Source: Ophiosphaerella korrae
Lineage: Eukaryota > Ascomycota > Dothideomycetes > Pleosporales > Phaeosphaeriaceae
Assembly (NCBI GenBank): GCA_028456385.1
Contig: JALNQF010000219.1
Location: 1 to 64,000 of the forward strand
DNA length: 64,000 bases
Direction: 5' to 3'
Shown here piece after piece: positions 10,190 through 18,789 of the stretch. The notes beneath the pieces are model-generated. The model had not been told where the DNA came from, ran no database searches, and was given only the letters and a program-made list of their open reading frames with translations. Numbering within the stretch: position 1 is the stretch's first letter; every line of letters begins with the position of its first letter. The translations under genes and the position numbers were made by a program.

Positions 10190-11572
10190 GATGGGCGGTG
10201 AGGAGGTTGAGGAGAAACGAGACTATGAAGAAGTGGCTGGAAATAGCGATGTTTTAAAGTTCGTGGAAGTTGATTGAGGCTGCCAAGCGGTTGTGGCTGT
10301 GAGCTGTGAGCGAATGCAGCCGGCGGGGAGGCTTGCCCACATATTGTTGCGTCGAACTCAGCCGCGCTGAGGGGGGTTGGCGTGTTTTGTTTCCAACCAA
10401 CGATTTACACATGATGGGGAAGCAACAAGGAAAGTGTATATACAGAAGAGGAGTCATGCCTTCAGTTCCTTTCAAGAGCCGAAACTGCAGAAACCAGAAT
10501 GCTGGACGGATGTCTCTTGTCACGATAGTGCCAAGACTATCGGAGTCTCCTCCGTGCAGCTCGCCTACCTCTCACGGGCTATGCACTCCATAGCAATCTA
10601 TCATCGTGCTCACCCACAACATCTCTACTTACAGTGCCAGATAACTCTGCGCAAGGCAAACTCAATCTGCAACTAGAGCAGCTAAATTCGTCATTTCAAT
10701 AACCAGCAGCAGTATGTGTGGAATTCCGACAATGTCATGTTAGACAAGGACAAAAACTCTTCCCGTTAGTAGACAACAGGACGGAAAAGCTTGGCGAAGG
10801 TAAACAGGGCGAAGTGTATAGGCAACAGCTGCCTACTGTGCTGCGCTAGGCTATCGGTCGGAGACATGCATAACCACTTCAGCTCTCTTGTCGTCTCTCT
10901 CTCCATAACAAAGGAATAATCGCAAAGAAGCCTAAAGTGGCGAAGGAAACATGCCAATAAACGGAGGAGGTTGTAACAAAGTTTCAACGCCCCCTAGCAC
11001 GCCACGATCGATGACGCACCAACCTAGCTGCGCCACCCCAATTCCTCCACCTTTCTCCACTTCTAAGGAAATCGTATCAAAGATAGTTCTTTTTTTAAAC
11101 TCTCCCCAGGCCCCAGGTTTCTCGAGCAAGAGGTAGGGAACTGAACTCAATTGATTCCGCCCTAATCCCTCCTTGGCCCTCTTGGAGAATATTAGCAGAG
11201 ATGTTAGAGAAATAGTTTAGGAAGAGGATTTGCAAAAATTACAATCAATCTCTATTAAAATCACCACTAAGTCAAAGATGTAGGTCTTGTCTTGTCTGCT
11301 ATGCCATGATAATTCAATCCAAAAAGCGATTATAGCAATCTCGACGTCGTTCCCTCCAAAGTCCAAACAATCTCCAATCTATCTAATTTCCGCCGTCCAG
11401 GACAGCCAGTCAGCTGCAGGTCGGACCTAGCGATGAGTGTAATATAAGTATACAATACAATGCCCACCCACACGAGCAGGCCAAAGAGGAAAAAAAAGGA
11501 AGAGTTAGACAACACCCCCTTATCCCCAACGCCTCCACCCCAAAACCAATCATCCGCTAATCCTCATCCTGA
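10190..11572. other. Intergenic sequence upstream of the STAND-like gene, no gene supported
   Basis: Contains the presumed promoter of the minus-strand gene starting at 10,189. Short open frames on both strands (for example 10,306-10,676, 10,932-11,150, 11,460-11,738) overlap antisense to each other, are Pro/Ser-rich or low-complexity, and carry no domain. A C-rich tract at 11,575-11,690 is notable only for composition. Confidence 0.4.
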
Positions 11573-12058
11573 TCAACCCCCCGTCCTAATATTTACAGTC
11601 CTCCTCCAATCCCTCCTTCCCACCCCCATATCCCCCAAATCCCCCATCTCAATCTCCTCCCCCTCCTCCCTCCCCCTCCTCTCATTCAGGCCGCGTAGCG
11701 TTCCGCTAATCTCGACGAATCGCAAGCCAACACAGTAGCTTCTCGTGTCGAACTCGATCTTCGTATAGGGGCAAGCTTCACCCAGTACCTCACACTGAGT
11801 CTTCGTCCTATAATCCAGCAAGGCAATTTGTCAGCAGCCTTTTAATTTATTAGCTACAGGAGCTGCTAATTTCCTATACTAGACTTCATTATTAGGCGCT
11901 ACTTTCGCGTTCGGAATTTTGTCCCAGAAACGTTCTAGGGCATCAACCTAATATATCAGAAAGTTAGAGCAAGGATAAGCTTTAGTTAGGCTCGTAAACA
12001 CGTTGTTAGGTATGGATAGAGTTGTAAGCGCGACCCACAGTCAGAAGGAAACACGCTC
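11573..12058 (-). pseudogene. Unidentified protein relic with four in-frame stops
   Basis: One minus-strand frame can be followed for about 160 codons to the TGA at 11,575-11,573. It is interrupted by four stops (two TGA, two TAG), each in a context where Trp would fit, for example FLIY*VDALERFWDKIPN, NNEV*YRKLAAPVANK and KLKGC*QIALLDYR. TGG to TGA or TAG is the change RIP-type mutation on the other strand would cause. The final part reads FDTRSYCVGLRFVEISGTL and ends in an acidic/Gly-rich tail. I do not recognise the family. It could be a repeated gene or transposon-borne ORF, because only repeats are targeted by RIP. Confidence 0.55.
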
Positions 12059-12779
12059 TATAGGAGGGAAGGTATATAGAGATTAGATAATAGTTATTAA
12101 AGATAGTTATGTAGAGAAATAGTCAGCTTGTTGTCCGAACGCCGGTCAGTAGTCCTCTTCTCCTTTTCTTCCAGCTCCCCTCGGTTTTCCCTCACCCTTT
12201 CACGCACAAACCACCCATCACGTGCAACCCTATCCCAAATTAAACCTCATTCAACAAGAACTATCCCATTACACCACAACGTCTTCGACAGAATAACGGT
12301 TGTTATTCTCTATAAGCGCTGTCTCATGTCGCAGTATACTTGGGTCCAAAAGGTCTAAACCAAGCAAGCGAGCAAGTAGAAACCCTTACCGTTAACTACG
12401 CTAGAGCTTCAGAAGTGCGGCAGCAGATTCCTCGGAATAGACAGTCAAAAGGTTCCGCAGCTTGCAGAAAAGCTATATCAAAAAGGTTAGATCAGCTATC
12501 CTCGACCAAGACAGATCAATTCGATCAGGGTATAGATCTTCACAGCGTCGTCCAGAAGCAGACGCAAGGCGGCCGCTAGGCTAATTTTACCACTGCGTTA
12601 GTCGAAGGAGGCTTTTCGTAGCCCCATAACGGACGTAATAACGACAAGGCCCACCCGCCTATCCACCAGGTCAATTTCGTCGATCCAACCAAGCTCTCAC
12701 ATAAAGAGCAGCGTGTCCATAAGTTCGTCGTCCAGCACTTTCTAGCATGCTACAGCAAAGACGCTCGAGGGTCAAAAAC
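12059..12779. other. Intergenic sequence, no gene supported
   Basis: Open frames at 12,128-12,358 and 12,340-12,579 (plus) have no recognisable domain. Part of this region may be the 3' flank of the transposon whose transposase relic ends near 12,780. Confidence 0.35.
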
Positions 12780-13650
12780 CGACATAAGTATTCTCTATAG
12801 ACCAGAAATATTCAATGCATCTGGCCTTGTAATCTTAGAGCGCAACTGTCTCGAGCTCATCACCTTTACCTTCCCTATCACCGTCGACTTAGTCAATCGG
12901 CGACGTTTTGCTTCATTGTTTTGCTTGAACAGAAGTCCGTTTTCATCCTAAAGGAGGGCACATTCTACAAACGATACTCGTGCGGCATTAGCTAGTTTCT
13001 AGAGGCGCTTCCTGCTCGTCTCATCCAGCGTATAGACCTCTTCTTCTATGTGGCTTCAAAGCGACGTAAGACCCTCTGCTGTCACTAGCGTTTAGAGTAG
13101 CTCGTCTTACAAAGGTAATCCTACCACCACATTATTGGCTTTGGGAACAGTCAGCTAGGCAGGTGGCCACTAGATATCTTTGAGGACTCTATCCGGGCTA
13201 AAAGGAAACAGTCCGGCCTTCATCCAGCCTGCATTAATATTGCGAGAAGTGAGCGCTTAATCCTGCACAGGGCCATAGAGAGACGTGAAATGTTCCTTGT
13301 TAATCGTGTTCGCACCGCCTCGGTACAGTTGTTCAACTTAGTCACGTTACGCTACTTTCAGTAGACCAAAGACTCCAACATCACAGGGCTGAAGCTTATA
13401 AGAGGTATAGGAAGGAATACGGCACAGGGTGATGTTGTTCTCAAAACAATATTCCAGCATCTCAAGAGTCTCATGCGTGCCGAAGCCATCAGAAATCAGG
13501 ACGCGTGGCTTGTCCTAGGCCAGTTCTTTGGTCTAGGGGTCAAATACACGTCTGAGCCACTCCAGGCTAATCTTCGAGTCCGTGTATCCCAAGTCAGAGA
13601 ACGCGTAATATCATCCGGGCGTGTAATATGTTGTCCTATTACTTCAATAG
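12780..13650 (-). pseudogene. Second DDE_1-superfamily transposase relic
   Basis: Reading from 13,641 down: YTPG*YYAFSDLGYTDSKI, SLEWLRRVFDP, then RVLISDGFGTHETLEMLEYC (second catalytic Asp), IPSYTSYKLQPCDVGVFG, GGANTINKEHFTSLYGPV, GWMKAGLFPFSPDRVLKDI and ENGLLFKQNNEAKRRRLTKS. The order matches the catalytic core and C-terminus of pogo-class DDE transposases, in a subfamily distinct from 7,093-8,287 (LQPCDVGVFG against LQPLDVACFG). At least seven in-frame stops, mostly TAG/TAA at former Gln, Trp or Tyr sites, make it inactive. The N-terminal DNA-binding domain is not recognisable above 13,650. Confidence 0.85.
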
Positions 13651-14230
13651 GTGTTGATTGAGACTGCTCATCACTATGCGATCGCCCATCACTGTGCGAT
13701 CATCCATTGCGGTGTGATAGTACGCCACATAACGCGTGCTGCCTCACTTATATATATAAATCAGGAGTAGCATTCCTGTAGGGTAAATCAAGCACTTAAA
13801 TCCACAGGTTTTAAGCCCTCATTCTTCACATAGTTACGCAGATAAAATTCCTACGATGGAACCACAAACTTCTCCACGCCCAGAACAGCTACTATTTAAT
13901 AAAAAAAGCATTTTGTAAGGGCCTAGTTCATAATGCAAACTCAAAGGGCTGTATTACTACGAAGAGACTAAGCTAAGGAGAAAAAGAAGAGAAGGTACGC
14001 GGGCCAGCTCCCGTAGAAAACTTATCGCATGTGGCCCAAGTGCTACTTTGGAGGGGTGCGCAAAATACAGAGAAGATGTGGAGAACATAAATGCTTCCTT
14101 CCCAACCTCCCCTTGGGGGGCTACTACTTTATATATCCAATAAGCCCTTGTTATCACATGCAACTTGCTGTCGTTCCCAGACACACCAAGCTATCTCTTT
14201 AGCGCGTGCTCACGTAAGCAAAGTAGTCAG
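13651..14230. other. Probable transposon flank, no gene resolved
   Basis: Directly upstream of the transposase relic in its own orientation, so it may be the decayed 5' part of the same element. A short direct repeat ATCACTRTGCGATC occurs at about 13,670 and 13,690. No intact frame. Confidence 0.35.
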
Positions 14231-14257
14231 GGCCATTTTGCTCCCCGTGTAAGTCAG

Positions 14258-14395
14258 CGGCCAACTCGCGGCCAACTATCGACTTCTTGCGGCCGGCGGC
14301 AACCTAGCAGCCAGTTAGCGACAACTTGCGGCTGTCGGCGACCTAGTGGCCAACTAGCGACAACTTGCGGCCAACTAGCAGCTAACTAAGAGCCA
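14258..14395. repeat. GC-rich minisatellite, units around GCGGCCAACTAGCGACAACTT
   Basis: The segment is built from repeated blocks of CGGCCAACT, GCGACAACTTGCGG and GGCGACCTAG arranged in irregular units of about 35-40 bp. The open frame across it (14,165-14,389) is a by-product: its protein simply repeats QLATTCG. Confidence 0.75.
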
Positions 14396-14420
14396 TGCGT
14401 AGCCAGCCCATCACACTTGG

Positions 14421-14790
14421 CTTTAATAACGATAGACGTCCTACAATGTATAGTTCTAGCTCGCTTAAGAGGTGCCTCGTCAAACAACTCGTTAGTCTAA
14501 GAGACGCTCCCCAATAGTAGCTTCAACAACGATAGACGTCCTATAATGTATAGTTCTAGCTCGCTTAGGAAACAACTCGTCAGTAGATATTACCTAATAT
14601 TAGCTTTGACAACGACAGATGTCCCGCAATATATAGTTCTAGCTCGCTTAGGGGGCGCCTTATCAAACAACTCGTTAGTAGATGTTCCCTGATAGTAGCT
14701 TTGACAACAGATGTCCTGTAATGTATAGCTCCGACTCGCTTAGGAGATCCATCATCAAACAACTCCTTAGTCTAAGAGACGCTCCCTAGC
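14421..14790. repeat. Four tandem copies of an 83-100 bp unit
   Basis: The landmark GATAGACGTCCTAYAATGTA occurs at 14,431 and 14,531 and in altered form at 14,614 and about 14,708. Each copy is followed by TATAGTTCTAGCTCGCTTA and then CAAACAACTCGTTAGT. Periods are 100, 83 and about 94 bp, the second unit having lost about 17 bp. No protein is encoded. Confidence 0.85.
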
Positions 14791-15654
14791 AGTGGCGGTA
14801 GCAGGTCCTGTACTTCTTTATAGTGATGCTTTTGTCCAATATTCCTCGCGATTCTCGTCCAGTCATTAGTAGCCCTATCTTATCTGTCCGGTAACAACAT
14901 TTCCTTTAATCAAAGTAGAACAGACTAACCTTGCTGTAAGTCTTAGGGAACCTTTAGCCACTATTACTTCTGTTAGGGGCTCTGGATGAAAATAACTTAG
15001 TAAGCTAATAGTCTTTCGATGTAGAATCTCCTTAAAACTTAATTATCACGTAGTAAACTACCAAAAGTAGCCTAGTTACGTCCCATCTTTAGTACCTTGG
15101 CAGGTCCGACCTATATTAGGAGGTTTCCCTTATTATCTAGCAATCAACGCAGTTTTCCCTCCATATCCTCCAGGAGTCGAGTCACCAACTCCTGTAATAA
15201 TTATTGATGGAGTTGCGATGGATAGCAGCGTAGGTAGACGGTCACAGACCAAATAAGTTCATTGTATCAGAGATAAATCGCTGCCAAGCCAAGCTAGCAG
15301 TGGAAGCGACTAAATAGGTCCCATAAGGACTCAACAGTCCTTACAACTCCAACATTAATTAAAGATAGATATTCAGAAACTTCCAAACTCTGCTCTATAT
15401 CACACTCAATTGTGAAAGCTACAAAGATTATTATATACCACTAAGTTAACTGCATATACGAATTGAATTTTTCAAGCCGTCTTGGGGACCGTAGATAAAA
15501 CGAAAGTATTGCCAGTATAGGGGGCCGAAAAGCTAAGCCACAGATAACTAGGGCCCGAAAATAGGACCAGTCAGTCTATAACACCTCATATCTCCACGAG
15601 CTAATTGGGGCCCAATTTCAGACCCTCTTTATGCTACTTAGGGATAAAATCAGG
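14791..15654. other. Non-coding sequence, no gene seen
   Basis: Moderately AT-rich, with no open frame beyond chance and no recognisable relic. Confidence 0.4.
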
Positions 15655-16075
15655 CACAATCAGAGAGGCTCAGGCTTAAATCAAGCTCGATCACGCCGGC
15701 TCACGTTAGCTCAGGGCCAGCTTATAAGTGCTCAGCCACAGCTCGAGTTGCTTATTAACAGCTCACGTTACACCCCAGCGCAACTCACGTCTGAAAACAG
15801 AAATGGACTCTATATAAGGGCATTTTGTCCCCGTGTATCTTTCGCTATTACTAGGGACAAAGTGCCCGCACCCACGTCCCAACTCGGGTCATTGATACAG
15901 CCACGTTAACTCAGCAAAATCTTACTCGCTCAACCTCAGCTCAATATGCTCACGATTACACCACCTCAACTCACGCTTGCTCACGGTCACCTCAAACTCA
16001 ATCATAGTCGCTCACGCTCAAATCTGGCTGCCTCAGGCTGCTCATGCTGTCGCTCACTCTCACACTCGCGGTCCC
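15655..16075. repeat. Cluster of GCTCA(C/G) motifs
   Basis: GCTCACG, GCTCAGG, GCTCAAT, CCTCAACTCACG and close variants recur roughly every 8-20 bp for about 400 bp without a strict period. The frame at 15,631-15,909 crossing it is low-complexity and judged non-coding. Confidence 0.6.
15818..15867. repeat. Inverted repeat (15-bp arms, 20-bp loop)
   Basis: GGGCATTTTGTCCCC at 15,818-15,832 pairs with AGGGACAAAGTGCCC at 15,853-15,867 at 13 of 15 positions. A close relative of the left arm with the same following bases (CCCCGTGTA) occurs at 14,231-14,250. Confidence 0.6.
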
Positions 16076-16411
16076 AGTTCTAGGCCCCTCGTCATCTAAG
16101 CAGCCACGCAGATGCGATAAGAAAAATGTCAAGTCAACGCGACCCTATAGGTCCCAGTTTCAGGATCCCCTTCATAGAGCCGCTAGAGGTAATTCACCAC
16201 CGGCGGCTTGCTAATGCAATAGGATAAGGCCCCTTGGGCATAGCTGTCTAGATATAATGATAGTAGTTGGATCATATGTATAAGGCCGTCCTCTCCGTGT
16301 CACTCATTTCATGTTAAGCAAGGAAATCTAGTCTCCCCTTCCCTCTAGAATCTTCAGTTGATGTAGTTTTTCTTTCTTTAAGTTCAGTCGAACATCCTTA
16401 CACCATTTATC

Positions 16412-17449
16412 TTGCTTACAGCATATTTAATTCTTTTACATCTCTTCTCCAGCCAGAGAATAGCGAGAGGGAAGAATCCTAAAGCACATTTTATTCAAGC
16501 AAAGGCGAGGGGCGCTCAGAAGGATACAGGGATCGTTAACGACAAGCTAGTGCTAAAGGGCCTTAAGGATAGGACGAAGCGAAATCATCAGAGACAATTA
16601 GCGCTCTAGAACCAATTTGTAGAAGATAACTTAAAGTTAGATCTAACAGTTTCAGTCCACAGCTTAAAATAGATGAAAGACTTCGTAAGGTATGTAGCAC
16701 TCAGCATAGATAGGCAGAGAGGATATAATAACCCCAATAGCGACGCAGACGAGGACAAGGACGGCTAGATACCTCTATGCGTTAAAAGTGTTCGAAACTA
16801 CTAGAACAACTTCACCGGAGCCTAGCTACAAGCCTATATAGATAACCTAATATCAGAGCACATACAGAGGTCAGTTACGCAGGTATATTTAACTACTGCT
16901 AGCTCTTAATTCACAGTAGCTAACCGCTAGACTTAGTTTATATACAGCCCCTTAAAGGATAAGCTAAAGATACCTAAGAGAAAAAGAGCACAACAGTACG
17001 CAAACAGGAATTACCTATACTATTTTACTAGACAGCTGTAGATAGTAGACTAGTTTAAATACTCTTCGCTAGGAACTAGAGTGCTAGACTAGGCCCTAAC
17101 TCTAGCAATTATATATTCTTCTGCTTAAATTAGAGAGTATATTAAATTATTAGCTAGAAGGGGTTCTAGAAGAGGCCTGCGCTACAAGGTTTGTTAATAA
17201 AAAAGATTATCCTGCTTAAGTCTCTGCTAACTAAAAGAATTATAAGATATTATAGTAATAGTATTTTTAAATAAAGATAATAGACCTAAACTTACTATAT
17301 AGCTTACAAATAACGTAAAGAACATAACTAATACTTCTTATAGAGAGTAACGTTATATAACCTTTTTAATTAGTAAGTAGCTAATACTAGTAAGTAGATA
17401 GAAATTTCTTAGCGCAACTACCTTAACTTCTTGCGTTGTCTAAAACATT
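16412..17449 (+). pseudogene. DUF3435-like (tyrosine-recombinase-type) protein relic, RIP-damaged
   Basis: The frame opens at 16,412-16,609 and continues to about 17,449, broken almost only by TAG/TAA in Trp or Gln contexts, for example KDFVRYVALSI, SVRNY*NNFTGA*LQAYI, IYSSA*IREYIKLLARRGS, RRGLRYK, then IIVIVFLNKDNRPKLTI*LT and NNVKNITNTSYRE. This order, a helical N-terminal core-binding part, a short conserved REYI stretch and GLRYKD followed by beta-rich sequence, matches fungal DUF3435 proteins, the family that includes the DNA-mobilising captains of Starship elements. A probable 57-nt intron (17,189-17,245) starts GTTTGT, has GCTAAC, and ends TAA where CAG would be before RIP. The assignment is from pattern memory. 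It may be a non-captain family member, and the protein is dead. Confidence 0.55.
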
Positions 17450-17637
17450 ATTAGAACTATTCGAAAAAATATACTACGTACTTACCTTAGACTTAGAAGG
17501 TTCTTCTTTATCTACCTAGCATATTTAAGCGTTATACCTAGTCTCTCTATAGTTTCTATAGCGCTATAATACTAGCTAGGCTCTTTCTTAATTACTACTA
17601 CTACAAGCCTTTTTTAACAATTAGAGTACTATTAAAG
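17450..17637. other. AT-rich joint between DUF3435 relic and element B
   Basis: Composition falls to the RIP level within this interval. The last five bases (17,633-17,637, TAAAG) would be the left target duplication of element B. Confidence 0.4.
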
Positions 17638-18099
17638 TGTAATAGGGTTACCTATCGTCGACTACAAGTAACTACTAGGGGTGTTAGTAGATTAGAAGGT
17701 AATAACAAGAGCTTATATAGTAATTATATAATAACTAAGAATAATAGTTAATTTGTATATATAATATTAAGTGCTAGCGTTTATAGTTAATAATTAAATT
17801 ACTAATACTTCTCTAATAGTGCGCATCCTTCTAACTATATACTTCTACTAATCTATTGTATACCTTTTATAGATTACTTTAATCTATTATACGTATTTAT
17901 AGATTACTTTAATCTATTGTATATATTTATAGATTACCTTAATCTATTATACGTGTTTATAGATTACTTTACGCTTTACGTGTTTAGGTTATAGTCTACT
18001 ACCTAATTAAGGTTATTACCTTACTTATCTTATACTTTATTAGTATTTAAGTTAGAACTAATTAGTTCTATTTTAATTTCTCTTGTTACACCTATAATA
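17638..18099 (-). repeat. 3' LTR of element B, 462 bp
   Basis: It shares both ends with the LTR at 40,867-41,262 (reverse orientation), including an uncommon GTGCGCATCCTTCTAACTAT patch, but has a longer central block made of 30-bp tandem repeats. Confidence 0.8.
17850..17970. repeat. Four 30-bp tandem repeats inside the LTR of B
   Basis: Units at 17,850-17,880, 17,881-17,910, 17,911-17,940 and 17,941-17,970 follow AATCTATT-TA-x4-TTTATAGATTACTTT. Each unit is itself partly palindromic (AATCTAT with ATAGATT). Other LTR subfamilies here carry fewer or rearranged copies in the same place. Confidence 0.85.
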
Positions 18100-18119
18100 C
18101 TATTTCTCTCTTTAGGTAA

Positions 18120-18781
18120 GTTGTTATTTTCCTATCCTAGAGCTAAAGTTATTAACCTAGTTTCTTTATTAATATAAAGTTCTTTATCCTTTCTCTCTAT
18201 ACTTACTAAGTCTACCCTTTATTATCTTTAATTAGTAGATTGTGTATTACGCTATAGTATTATAATATTTCTTTATTCTTATTATAAGTCTTTAAACTCT
18301 CTATTAGTTTATCTTTCTTTAAAGTATAGTAAGGCCTATAAAGCGTATATTTGTACTAATACTTACTTGTCTTATAACCTATTAGGTATATCTCTAGTAG
18401 ATTATAGGTTAAAAATACTTATTCTTATATCTATACTTATTTATAATAGAGAAAGCTATTAACTACGTTTAAGATAAACTATCTAAATAGATTATAGAAG
18501 CTAAAAAAGAATATAATTAGATTCTAAGTATATAAGTAGAAAATTATACCTATCTAGTTTATCTTTATAAGACAAAGGCCTTAAATAATAAAAAGTCTAT
18601 TAAGTAAGCTATTCTTTTAGAATCTAAGCTTAATTTTAAGGCTATAGTAGAGGCTACTTTAGCTCTTATTATATTAAGCGCGTCTAATACCTCTCTACTC
18701 GTTACTAATAGTATAAGCTTTCTCTATTTACTACTAAGTAGTTTAAAGAGTTTTAACTATAGAACTCTTTTAGTTTCTTAA
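18120..18781 (+). pseudogene. Antisense ORF of element B
   Basis: On the strand opposite to gag-pol, between the chromodomain and the 3' LTR. The second half reads RKL region, then AIN.V.DKLSK.IIEAKKEY, LVYLYKTKALNNKKSIK and ends SFNYRTLLVS followed by TAA at 18,779-18,781. In-frame stops in the body are all TAA/TAG, compatible with former CAA/CAG or TGG. The same protein frame is recovered in elements C, 3, 4, 5 and E. Function unknown; no domain recognised. Confidence 0.6.
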
Positions 18782-18789
18782 AGTAATTA

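Noticed and set aside
10254..11150. Frames of 60-99 codons on both strands
   Set aside because: Low-complexity or antisense-overlapping; no domain.
14165..14389. 74-codon frame with QLATTCG repeats
   Set aside because: Translation of a minisatellite, not a repeat protein.
15631..15909. 92-codon frame in the GCTCA cluster
   Set aside because: Follows the motif cluster and has no independent coding support.
17850..17970. CRISPR-like spacing of short repeats
   Set aside because: Units are directly adjacent without unique spacers and lie inside a eukaryotic LTR; it is a minisatellite.
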